DNA of 64,000 nucleotides from NCBI RefSeq assembly GCF_018863195.1, contig NZ_JAHKRT010000005.1, positions 248,001 to 312,000 on the forward strand, given 5' to 3'. Position numbers and translations under genes: made by a program. Under the pieces are notes generated by a model, which worked only from the letters and a program-made list of their open reading frames with translations, was not told the DNA's origin and did not search any database. Below, piece after piece: positions 8,236 to 14,829 of the stretch. The first letter of the stretch is position 1. Each line of letters begins with the position of its first letter. This DNA is from Sphingomonas quercus (GTDB taxonomy: Bacteria; Pseudomonadota; Alphaproteobacteria; Sphingomonadales; Sphingomonadaceae).

Positions 8236-8502
8236 TCAGTACAGCGCCAGGATGAAGGTGGCGCTGGTGCCGGTGGCGCGCACATATTGGGCGCGGAACG
8301 GCAGCACCGTGCCCGCCGGCACGCCCGCCCACACCCGGTCGGCGGCGTCGTTGACGCCGCGCATGGTGATGTTGCCGGCGCCGCCGATGTAAAGCCCCTT
8401 GGGCAGGTCGGCCAGGGCATTGGTGTCGTGCGGGGTCACCGCCGCCGCCCGTGTCGCGGGCGCGGCGGGCGTATCCACGAAGGACGTGAAAGTGTCGGCC
8501 AT
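8236..8502 (-). CDS. Head-spike base protein, Rcc01079-like
   Basis: 88 residues, MADTFTSFVDTPAAPATRAA..., with the DLPKGLYIGGAGNITMRGV and GVPAGTVLPFRAQYVRATG segments I associate with the spike-base (RCAP_Rcc01079) domain of the RcGTA head spike; I could not search for it. In Rhodobacter capsulatus the two head-spike genes lie outside the structural cluster and the spikes bind the recipient's capsule. Here the gene lies between the capsid gene and the SGNH-domain gene, three bases from the latter, which supports a base-plus-fibre pair. An alternative is a tail decoration protein. Confidence 0.65.
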   Translation of the reverse strand: MADTFTSFVDTPAAPATRAAAVTPHDTNALADLPKGLYIGGAGNITMRGVNDAADRVWAGVPAGTVLPFRAQYVRATGTSATFILALY

Positions 8503-8535
8503 GTCAGGGCTCCGTCAGAAAGGTGGAGAAATCTT

Positions 8536-8567
8536 GCCGGCCGGCGCGCTCGGTCACGCCGGCCGGC
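8536..8567 (-). terminator. Strong hairpin just after the capsid gene (terminator or processing site)
   Basis: A perfect 11-bp GC stem, GCCGGCCGGCG paired with CGCCGGCCGGC around a 10-base loop, begins 11 bases after the capsid stop on the minus strand. It is followed by AAGATTTCT rather than a clean T run. It could partly terminate transcription so that capsid is made in excess, or protect the capsid mRNA 3' end. Full expression of downstream genes may then need read-through. Confidence 0.55.
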
Positions 8568-8577
8568 TCGAGGCGCG

Positions 8578-9714
8578 TCAGCTTGCAGCAAACTTCATGA
8601 GTTTGATCGCCTCGGAATTGCTCACGCTGCCGCCGACGCGCTTGGTCGAGTAGAAATGCACGAACGGCTTGTGGCTGTAGGGGTCGCGCAGGATCGCGGT
8701 CTCGCTGCGCTCGGCGATGAGATAGCCGGCGGCGAAATTGCCGAACGCGATCGACAGGCTGTTGGCGGCGATGTCCGGCATGTCCTCGCTCTCGATCACC
8801 GGATAGCCGAGCAGCCGGTCCGGCTGGCCCTCGACCAGGCCCGGCTGCCAGAGGAAGGCCCCGTCGGCGGTCTTGAACTTGCGCACCGCCGCCAGCGTCG
8901 AGGCATTCATCACGAACACCGCGCCCTGCCGATACGGCGCGCGCAGCGCCTGGACGAGGTCGACCAGCCGGTCCTGCGGGTTGGCCGCCGCGAAGCCGCC
9001 CGCCGCGCCCGAGGCGACATATTGCAGCGAACCGAAGGCGCGCGTGTTGTCCCCCTCACTCGTCGCCGTATAGGTGAGAAACCCCTTGGGACGATTGGTG
9101 CCGTTGCCATTGACGAAGGCCGCGCCCTCCGCCTTCGCGAACTCGGTGGCGATCTCGCCGGCCAGCCACGCCTCGAACTCGAAGCCGGCATCGTCGATCA
9201 TCGCCTGGGAGGCGGCGGGATTGGCGTAAAGCTCGCCCATCGCCGGCACGATCTCGCGGAAGGTCGGTGTCGCCGTTTCCGGCCGCGCCTCGGTCTCCCC
9301 CGCCCAGCCCGACGGCGTTCCGCCGGTGGTCACCAGCTTGCGGTAGCCCGCCGACCCGACCTTCACGACGTTGGCGATCTGGCGGATCGGGCTGATCGAC
9401 TTCAGCGTCGTGTCGATCACCGCATCAATCTCGCGCGGCACGGCGAAGCCGCCCGCCGCCCCGCTCGTCCCCTCGACGCTCTTCAGCTCCACGCCCGCCT
9501 CGATGCCGTAGCGCAGATAGCGCATGAATGCGCCGCTCGCCGGATCGGCGGCCTTGGCTCCATCCAGCGCCGGGCGGCCGGCGGCCACTGCCGCCGCGTC
9601 CATGCGCGCCTTCAGCGCCGCCATCTCGGTCTTCAGCGCCGCCACCGCCTCGGCGTCGAACGCCTGCTCCAGCTTGTCGGTCTTGGTCTCGTACATGCCC
9701 GTCTCCTCGCTCAT
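8578..9714 (-). CDS. HK97-family major capsid protein, GTA gp5-like
   Basis: 378 residues with the plan of HK97-type capsid proteins: an N-terminal helical delta-like region (residues ~1-75, LEQAFDAEAVAALKTEMAAL) presumably removed by the neighbouring protease, then the core with GTSGAAGGFAVPREIDAVI, TTLKSISPIRQIANVV, the NGNGTNRPKGFLTY loop, the FVMNASTLAAVRKFKTADG segment and LLGYPVIESEDMPDIA. It is the counterpart of RcGTA g5. The ATG at 9714 overlaps the protease stop region; a second ATG at 9696 is possible. A strong hairpin follows. Confidence 0.93.
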   Translation of the reverse strand: MSEETGMYETKTDKLEQAFDAEAVAALKTEMAALKARMDAAAVAAGRPALDGAKAADPASGAFMRYLRYGIEAGVELKSVEGTSGAAGGFAVPREIDAVIDTTLKSISPIRQIANVVKVGSAGYRKLVTTGGTPSGWAGETEARPETATPTFREIVPAMGELYANPAASQAMIDDAGFEFEAWLAGEIATEFAKAEGAAFVNGNGTNRPKGFLTYTATSEGDNTRAFGSLQYVASGAAGGFAAANPQDRLVDLVQALRAPYRQGAVFVMNASTLAAVRKFKTADGAFLWQPGLVEGQPDRLLGYPVIESEDMPDIAANSLSIAFGNFAAGYLIAERSETAILRDPYSHKPFVHFYSTKRVGGSVSNSEAIKLMKFAAS

Positions 9715-10131
9715 TCAATCCTCCTCCTCGGCGATCGCGATGACCCGCGCCGCCGGCTGCATCGGGAAGGTCACCAGCGAGACCTCGACGAGGTCCAGGT
9801 CGGTGAGTTCACGATTTGTTCCCCGCCTCTCCCCCCTTACGCGGTAGCCGAAGGAGAGGCCGCCGACGGCGCCGTCGCGCAGCAGCGTCGCCGCTTCCCG
9901 CCCCGCCGCCGAGCGGGTCGACAGCCGGCCGACCACGCGCAGCCCGCGCTGGTCCTCGGCGATCGTCTCGATCCTGCCGATCGGCTTGCCCGGCTCGTGC
10001 TGCCACAGCAGAGGCACCGCCTCGGCGCCCTTCGCGACCGCATCGGCGAAGGCGCCGGCGCGCACCACATCGCCGCCGCGGTCCACTGCGTCGAAGATCG
10101 CTGCATAGCCCGCGAAGCGCAGCCCCTTCAT
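9715..10131 (-). CDS. HK97-family prohead protease, GTA gp4-like
   Basis: 138 residues of the U35-type prohead protease family that trims capsid and scaffold during maturation. The order of motifs fits: GYAAIFDAVDRGGDVVRAGAF at the N-terminus, LLWQHEPGKPIGRI with the candidate catalytic histidine near residue 44, GLSFGYRV with the candidate serine near 92, and LDLVEVSLVTFPMQPAA at the end. The start at 10131 overlaps the upstream membrane ORF (ATGA). An upstream extension of this frame is shadow coding. Confidence 0.88.
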   Translation of the reverse strand: MKGLRFAGYAAIFDAVDRGGDVVRAGAFADAVAKGAEAVPLLWQHEPGKPIGRIETIAEDQRGLRVVGRLSTRSAAGREAATLLRDGAVGGLSFGYRVRGERRGTNRELTDLDLVEVSLVTFPMQPAARVIAIAEEED

Positions 10132-10442
10132 CGGAAGAACCGCCCGGAAAAGCCGAGCTTCACCGCGATCGCGACAAGCAGCATCGCCAGCAGCGAGCGC
10201 ACGACCCAGGCAATCGCCGCCCCGCGCGCAGATCGCTTCGCCGCCCGCCACGCGCCGAGCAGCTCGCGCAATTCCCCGATATCGCCGTGCGCGTCGGGGT
10301 CGGCGAGGCCGAGCCGCTCCATCGCGCGCGCCGCGCCCAGCTCGCTCGCCTCCTCGGCGATGGCGCGCAGCATCAGCAGGTCGCATCCCTTGCCGTCCGC
10401 CTGCGCGATCAGCCGCGTCAGCGTCTCCACATCATCCCGCAT
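10128..10442 (-). CDS. Small membrane protein between portal and protease (GTA g3.5-like position)
   Basis: 104 residues. The N-terminal two thirds are helical and charged (MRDDVETLTRLIAQADGKG ... DIGELRELLGAWRAAKRSA); a single membrane segment follows at residues ~76-96 (AIAWVVRSLLAMLLVAIAV). It occupies the place of RcGTA g3.5, a small ORF of unclear role, and resembles proteins labelled DUF6127 in sphingomonads, though I could not confirm this. It overlaps the portal end by 11 bases and the protease start by 4. Confidence 0.7.
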   Translation of the reverse strand: MRDDVETLTRLIAQADGKGCDLLMLRAIAEEASELGAARAMERLGLADPDAHGDIGELRELLGAWRAAKRSARGAAIAWVVRSLLAMLLVAIAVKLGFSGRFFR

Positions 10443-11552
10443 CCTGTCCTGCCTCCATCGGTCCGAACCCCAGCATCTCGCGCTTCTCGTCCACCGTCAG
10501 GAAATCGGCCGCGCCCACCTGCCGCCACAGCGCCTCGCGATCGGCGTGGAGCGCCGTCACCCCGTCGAGGTCGATCATCAGCCGCGTGTCCGGCCACCAG
10601 GCGCGCAAGCCCTCGCTGATCGCATCGATCAGCTTGCCGGCCATCGGCAGGATCGCCTGCCGCCACAGCGCCCGGTTGGCCTCGGCGTAATTGGCGTAAG
10701 TATTGTCCCCCGGCAGGCCAAGCATCATCGGCGGCACCCCGAAGGCCAGCGCGATATCCCGCGCCGCCGCCGCCTTGAGCGCGATGAAATCCATGTCCGC
10801 CGGCGACAGGCTCAGCGCCTGCCATTTCAACCCGCCTTCGAGCAGCATCGGCCGTCCGGCATTGGCTGCGCCGCCGAAGCTCGCCTCCATCTCGCTCTTC
10901 AGCCTGTCGAACTGTTCGGGCGACAAGGCTGCACCCGGCTCCCCCGGATCATAGACCAGCGCGCCGGAGGGCCGCGCCGCATTGTCGAGCAGCGCCTTGT
11001 TCCAGCGCGTCGCCGCATTGTGGATCGCCACGGCCCCCATCGCCGGCCCGAGACAGCCCAGCCCATAATGATCGTCGCCGGGTCCCAGTGCGCGCACATG
11101 GATGATCCCGGGCCGCCCTGTGCCGTCCTCGGCGGCGATCCGCGTCAGCGTCTCCCCCGCCCGATAGCGATAGGCCACCGGCCAGCCATTGGCGCCGGGC
11201 TCCACCGTCACCCGCTCCGGCCTCAGCGCCCACAGCGCCGCCGGCGACCCGTCGGCGTCCGTGCCGATCTGGATAAAACTATTGCCGTGCAGCAGCAGGT
11301 GCGCTGCGGCCGCCTCGATCACCGGCCGCGCCAGCGCCACGATCGCCTCGGCCTCGGCGCCCTCGCCATAGAGCGGGGCCGCGCGCATCCCTCGACGACC
11401 AGCCGCACCGCCCGCTGCGCCACCGGATTGGTGGCCATCGCCTCGCGCAGCTGCTGGTCGTAATGACCGGGCCAGCTCCCGATCAACGGCAGCGCCGCCC
11501 GCCCCAGCGCAGGCCGTACCCCGGCCCGCGCTTTCTTCCCGAACAGCCACAT
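10432..11552 (-). pseudogene. HK97-family portal protein, GTA gp3-like, with a one-base frameshift
   Basis: Portal proteins form the DNA entry ring of the head. The true N-terminus (MWLFGKKARAGVRPALG ... GHYDQQLREAMATNPVAQRA, to VRLVVEG) starts at 11552, with a GGGAGA ribosome site, but is in a different frame from the remainder, which resumes as RAAPLYGEGAEAEA and runs to 10432 with portal motifs (LLLHGNSFIQIG, PMMLGLPGDNTYANYAEANR). The switch is at about 11387-11392, in a CCC run on the plus strand; adding one C gives a continuous ...VEGMRAAPLYGEG... reading. Either the portal is disrupted by a deletion or this is a homopolymer sequencing error. The alternative intact ORF starting at 11568 has an implausible first ~60 residues. 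Confidence 0.85.
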
Positions 11553-11564
11553 CGCTTTCTCCCG

Positions 11565-11768
11565 TCACAGGCTCCGCGCAGCACGATCGAGCCGGGCGCT
11601 ATCCGTCCCGATCTCGTCGAGCAGAGCGGTCCATTCCTCTGGCGTGGGATCGCGCCCTTCCGCCTTCATCGCCGCCACCCGGTCGCGGATCGCGGCCATC
11701 CGCTCCCACGCGATCGATCCCGCCACGAGCAGGTCGAGCAGCTTCAGCACGATCTCGGCAGCGCCCAT
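11565..11768 (-). CDS. Small helical protein in GTA cluster (unknown)
   Basis: 67 residues, MGAAEIVLKLLDLLVAGSIA..., apparently one amphipathic helix followed by a DPTPEEWTALLDEIGTDSARL segment. No family recognised. It lies between the lipoprotein gene (one base apart) and the portal gene, a place where RcGTA has no gene. Position and codon use fit the surrounding operon. The hydrophobic N-terminal stretch is too short and charged to call a membrane segment. Confidence 0.6.
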   Translation of the reverse strand: MGAAEIVLKLLDLLVAGSIAWERMAAIRDRVAAMKAEGRDPTPEEWTALLDEIGTDSARLDRAARSL

Positions 11769-11769
11769 C

Positions 11770-12135
11770 TCAGCGCCTCCCCTGCACGAGCTGCAGCGTT
11801 GCCGAGCGCAGGGCGCCGGCCTGCGCGCTCACCGATGTCGGGGTGAAGGCAAAGGCCGCGCAATCAATGCCCGCCACCGTCGCGCTGTTGCTGCCCCCGC
11901 ACAGCACATAGGCCCGCCCGAAGGTCCGCGCCGCCACCACCGCATCCGCCTGATTGACCGCGTTCAGCGACCGCACGATCACCGGATCGGCGGTCGGCCC
12001 TTCGGCATAATCGGCCGCCGCCGCCACCGCCGCCGAATAGGCGCCGAACGCCTCGTACATCCCCTGCGCCGGTGTCTCCGGCGTGGTGCACGCGATCAAG
12101 CCCACGCACGCGGCAAGTACAAGACCAAGTCTCAT
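11770..12135 (-). CDS. Small lipoprotein within GTA cluster (unknown)
   Basis: 121 residues with a lipoprotein signal peptide: MRLGLVLAACVGLIACTTPE, lipobox LIAC with Cys16. The mature part is Ala-rich (YEAFGAYSAAVAAAADYA) with two later cysteines. The start at 12135 is chosen because GAGGAG lies eight bases upstream; the ATG at 12153 would make that ribosome site part of the coding region. It lies between the large terminase and portal genes. A lipoprotein is unexpected in a phage structural operon and could act in envelope binding, lysis or immunity to self-made particles, all of which are guesses. Confidence 0.65.
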   Translation of the reverse strand: MRLGLVLAACVGLIACTTPETPAQGMYEAFGAYSAAVAAAADYAEGPTADPVIVRSLNAVNQADAVVAARTFGRAYVLCGGSNSATVAGIDCAAFAFTPTSVSAQAGALRSATLQLVQGRR

Positions 12136-12160
12136 AAATAATCTCCTCGTCAAAGGTGAT

Positions 12161-12189
12161 CGTCATGCTGAAATCTATTCAGCATCCAC
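12161..12189. repeat. Dispersed palindrome TGCTGAA...TTCAGCA
   Basis: A perfect ATGCTGAA-N5-TTCAGCAT palindrome in the 92 bases between the lipoprotein and large terminase genes. It is the same family as the elements at 4784, 14139, 19761-19844 and 32594-32747. No coding role is seen; it is probably a REP-like intergenic repeat that forms a hairpin in the GTA transcript. Confidence 0.6.
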
Positions 12190-12227
12190 TCATCGTCCCG
12201 GAGCGAACATCTGATCTTTCGCGGCAC

Positions 12228-13541
12228 TCACCCGACCAGCCGCATTGCCGGTTCGCCCCTGCGCCCGAGCATCAGCGCGGTCAGCGCCCACACCAGCGCA
12301 TCGGCCCGATCCGGCGAGCGTCCCGGCCCGCGATAATCGCCGCCGATCGCCAGCCCGCACATCTCATCCTCCAGCGCCGGAAAGGCGCCGACATGCGCCA
12401 CCCGCCCCGTTTCGTAGAGCGCCGCCACCGGCTCGGCCCGCGCCGCTTTGCCCTGCGAAGCATGCACCAGGGTCACCGGCAGCGCCGCCTCCGCCGCGCG
12501 CAACACGCTTTCCACCATCGCCCCGCCATTATTCGCCTCGGCGATGACCCGGTCCGCCTCGTGCCGCCGCGCTGCCGAGGCCACGGCGCGCGCCCAGCCC
12601 TCCGGCCCGAGCCCCGCGACGCTCGCATCCTCGATCACATAGGCCCGCCCGTCCGCGCCCAGCGCCGCGACCACGATGCCGCACGCATCGGCGCCGATGC
12701 CCGCCGGCGGATCGACGCCGATCACCAGCCGCCGCCGCTCCGCCATCGCCCGCACCCGGCAGCGCTCGATCAGCCCGCGCGACCACAGCGCGCCTTCGAC
12801 ATCCTCGATCAGTTCGCCATCCAGCTCCTGCCGGCCGAGCCGGGTGCCGCCATGGGTCTGCGTCATGCTGCGCACGAAATCCGCCGCGAGATGGGCGCGG
12901 TTGTCCGCTGTCCGCCCCCGGGTGATCACCGTGTCGCCGCGCGCCATCAACGCGCGCAGCAGCGGCACCGGGCGCGGCGTCGTCGTCGCCATCGCCCGCG
13001 GCTGGCTGCCCAGCCTCAGCCCCATCGTCAGATTGTCCCACGCGGCCTGTCCCTGCGGCCATTTGGCGATCTCGTCGCCCCAGGCGAAATGATGCTGCGG
13101 CCCGCGCAGCGTGTCGGGCTCGGCCGCCGAATAAAGATAGGCGGTGGCCCCGCCCGGCCAGCGCAGCCGCCGCAGCGATGGCTCCCAATCCGGCCGCTGT
13201 CCCGCCGGCGCAATGGCGAGCAGCCCGCTTTCGCCCTCCACCATCACCGCCCGCGCCTCGGCCAGCGTCGCGCCGACCAGCGCGATGCGCAGCCGTCCGC
13301 GCCGCTCGGCAAGGGCGCGGACCCACTCCGCCCCCATCCGCGTCTTGCCGAAGCCGCGACCTGCCATCACCAGCCAGGTTCGCCACTCGCCTTCGGGGGT
13401 CGTCTGCCCCGGCCGCCGCCATTTCCGCCAGTCGGCGAGATAGGCCCGCGCCGCCTGCTCGCCCAGCCGCCGGATCAGCGCATCCCGTTCCTCCTTCGGG
13501 CTCATCGCCAGCAATTCCGCCGCCGACAGAGCGGCGCTCAT
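12228..13541 (-). CDS. Phage terminase large subunit, GTA gp2-like
   Basis: 437 residues; the ATP-driven DNA packaging motor. Residues ~61-68 are the Walker A (GRGFGKTR, the variant seen in GTA terminases), ~151-158 the Walker B region (HFAWGDEI), and TTTPRP near 185-190 the coupling motif. The C-terminal half is the RNase-H-like nuclease: VIGVDPPAG with D276, VIEDASVAGL near 301-310, and DRADALVWALTAL near 410-422. GTA terminases cut non-specifically and package host DNA. Coupled to the small terminase by an ATGA overlap. Confidence 0.93.
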   Translation of the reverse strand: MSAALSAAELLAMSPKEERDALIRRLGEQAARAYLADWRKWRRPGQTTPEGEWRTWLVMAGRGFGKTRMGAEWVRALAERRGRLRIALVGATLAEARAVMVEGESGLLAIAPAGQRPDWEPSLRRLRWPGGATAYLYSAAEPDTLRGPQHHFAWGDEIAKWPQGQAAWDNLTMGLRLGSQPRAMATTTPRPVPLLRALMARGDTVITRGRTADNRAHLAADFVRSMTQTHGGTRLGRQELDGELIEDVEGALWSRGLIERCRVRAMAERRRLVIGVDPPAGIGADACGIVVAALGADGRAYVIEDASVAGLGPEGWARAVASAARRHEADRVIAEANNGGAMVESVLRAAEAALPVTLVHASQGKAARAEPVAALYETGRVAHVGAFPALEDEMCGLAIGGDYRGPGRSPDRADALVWALTALMLGRRGEPAMRLVG

Positions 13542-13990
13542 GCCTCGCGCATCCGCTCGGCCATCTCGTCGAGCTTGCCGAGCAGCGCCGCCACCGGATC
13601 ATCACCGACGGCGACCTCGTCGCCCGCCTTGGCCTCCGCCGCTGCCCGCGCCCGCTCGTCCGCGACCGATTTGGCATGCAGCGTGAGCAACGCCATCGCC
13701 ATCCGGTCGGAGACGCGGCCCGCCGCGGGCTCTTCCACGCCGGCGAGGCCGTTGATCGCGCGTTCCAGCATGGAAAGTTCCAGCCGCGCATAGCCTTCGG
13801 CGAGCGCCGTCGCCCACGCCCGGCGGAATGCCGGATTGCGCTGGCGCAATTTGTAGATCGTCGATTCCTGGACCTTCACCGCCCGCGCCGAGGCCGCGAC
13901 ATTGGAGGTCATCGCCAGCGCCGCCAGAAAGTCCTTCTGCTTCCTGGCGCCGAATACGGGGCGCCGGGCCTTCGCACGTTTCTGGACCAT
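13538..13990 (-). CDS. Small terminase-like DNA-binding protein, GTA gp1-like
   Basis: 150 residues. An N-terminal helix-turn-helix-like region (FLAALAMTSNVAASARAVKV followed by ESTIYKLRQRNPAF, residues ~20-55) is typical of phage small terminases. It is the first gene of the cluster and counterpart of RcGTA g1. A GGGAGA ribosome site precedes the ATG at 13990. A terminator-like hairpin and promoter lie between 14003 and 14099. Confidence 0.85.
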   Translation of the reverse strand: MVQKRAKARRPVFGARKQKDFLAALAMTSNVAASARAVKVQESTIYKLRQRNPAFRRAWATALAEGYARLELSMLERAINGLAGVEEPAAGRVSDRMAMALLTLHAKSVADERARAAAEAKAGDEVAVGDDPVAALLGKLDEMAERMREA

Positions 13991-14002
13991 GTGATCTCCC
14001 GG

Positions 14003-14044
14003 AAAAGCGAAGGGCCGGTCAGCGGTTGATCACCGCTCCGGCCC
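14003..14044 (-). terminator. Intrinsic-terminator-like hairpin in the GTA leader
   Basis: Read on the minus strand, GGGCCGG pairs with CCGGCCC and inside it AGCGGT pairs with ACCGCT around a GATCA loop: 13 GC-rich base pairs with a 2-base bulge. TTCGCTTTT follows at once (14011 down to 14003). It lies between the likely promoter and the first GTA gene, 13 bases from that start codon, so unaided transcription would be expected to stop before the operon. This fits the anti-termination model published for the Caulobacter GTA. Confidence 0.65.
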
Positions 14045-14059
14045 TCGACGCAATTTCTC

Positions 14060-14099
14060 AGCGTTCACGCTATGTGCCATATCAGCGTCACGCTGTCAA
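14060..14099 (-). promoter_or_regulatory. Probable GTA promoter with two overlapping palindromic operators
   Basis: On the minus strand a perfect TTGACA (14099-14094) is followed by 17 bases and a weak CACATA (14076-14071). Two related palindromes flank the weak element: CAGCGTCACGCTG at 14083-14095, in the spacer and touching the -35 box, and AGCGTTCACGCT at 14060-14071, at the expected transcription start. Their centres are 23-24 bases apart. A dimeric regulator could bind both and block polymerase. The weak -10 suggests an activator may also be needed. Confidence 0.55.
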
Positions 14100-14138
14100 G
14101 CAGAAAATCACCTATCTGGTTCTCTCGCCTCTTTCGTC

Positions 14139-14163
14139 GCGCCGAACCTGTTTCAGCATTCCC
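14139..14163. repeat. Dispersed palindrome family member
   Basis: CGCCGAACCTGTTTCAGCATTCC, a degenerate copy of the TGCTGAA...TTCAGCA repeat, between the GTA promoter and the DJ-1/PfpI gene. No other function is seen in this 109-base gap apart from the region upstream of the GTA -35 box. Confidence 0.45.
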
Positions 14164-14208
14164 GCCTTCGCAAGTGACAGACCTTCCCTCTTGCGGTACC
14201 CGCCAACC

Positions 14209-14829
14209 ATGCAGATCGCCGTCCTCACCCTCGAAGGTTTCAACGAGCTCGACTCGTTCATCGCCGCCGGCATCCTCAATCGGCTGCGCGGGGCTGGCTG
14301 GGCGGCGCACATCACCTCCCCGACAGAGGAAGTCACCTCGATGAACGGCGTCACCGTGCGCCGCCAGCGGCCGCTCGACTTCGTCGCCGAGGCCGATGCC
14401 GTCATTCTCGGCAGCGGCATGCGCACCCGCGATTATGCCGCAGACCCTGCCTTCCTGGCCCGCCTGCCCCTCGATCCCTCCCGCCAGCTGATCGCCGCGC
14501 AATGCTCCGGCACGCTGTTGCTGGCCAGGCTCGGCCTGATCGGCGCGCTCCCCGCCTGCACCGATCTCACCAGCCGGCCCTGGGTGATCGAGGCGGGCGT
14601 CGAGGTGATCGACGCGCCTTTCGTCGCGCATGGCAACGTCGCCACCGCCGGCGGCTGCCTCGCGGCGCATTATCTCGCCGCGTGGATCATCGCCCGCGGC
14701 GCCTCCATCGCGGACGCGGAGGCCGCACTCCACTATGTCGCTCCGGTTGGCGAGAAGCAGGCTTATGTCGAGCGTGCCATGGCCGTGCTCGCCCCGTTCC
14801 TCGACGGCGCCGTCGCACAAGCCGCCTAG
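14209..14829 (+). CDS. DJ-1/PfpI family protein
   Basis: 206 residues of the DJ-1/PfpI superfamily (class I glutamine-amidotransferase-like fold). The N-terminus IAVLTLEGFNELDSFIAAGI is the typical first strand and loop, ILGSGMRTRDY the second glycine-rich turn, and AAQCSGTLLLARLGLI contains the nucleophile-elbow cysteine near residue 100. The late AHGNVATAGGCLAAHYLAAW segment is also family-like. Such proteins are putative intracellular hydrolases, chaperones or transcription-regulator ligand domains; there is no AraC domain here. Its stop overlaps the stop of the convergent GNAT gene. Confidence 0.8.
   Translation: MQIAVLTLEGFNELDSFIAAGILNRLRGAGWAAHITSPTEEVTSMNGVTVRRQRPLDFVAEADAVILGSGMRTRDYAADPAFLARLPLDPSRQLIAAQCSGTLLLARLGLIGALPACTDLTSRPWVIEAGVEVIDAPFVAHGNVATAGGCLAAHYLAAWIIARGASIADAEAALHYVAPVGEKQAYVERAMAVLAPFLDGAVAQAA

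Noticed and set aside
5908-11463. Plus-strand open frame of 1851 codons across the GTA cluster
   Set aside because: It is antisense to well-recognised capsid, protease, portal and spike genes, is rich in Arg, His and Pro, and has no recognisable domain; typical shadow frame in GC-rich DNA.
10432-11568. An intact portal ORF starting at 11568
   Set aside because: Its first ~60 residues are unlike any portal protein, while the correct N-terminus is present in another frame; a frameshift explains both.
1-14099. A complete active prophage
   Set aside because: No integrase, attachment sites, repressor, replication or lysis genes within it; gene order and the short tape measure match GTAs. The left edge is cut, so this is not absolute.
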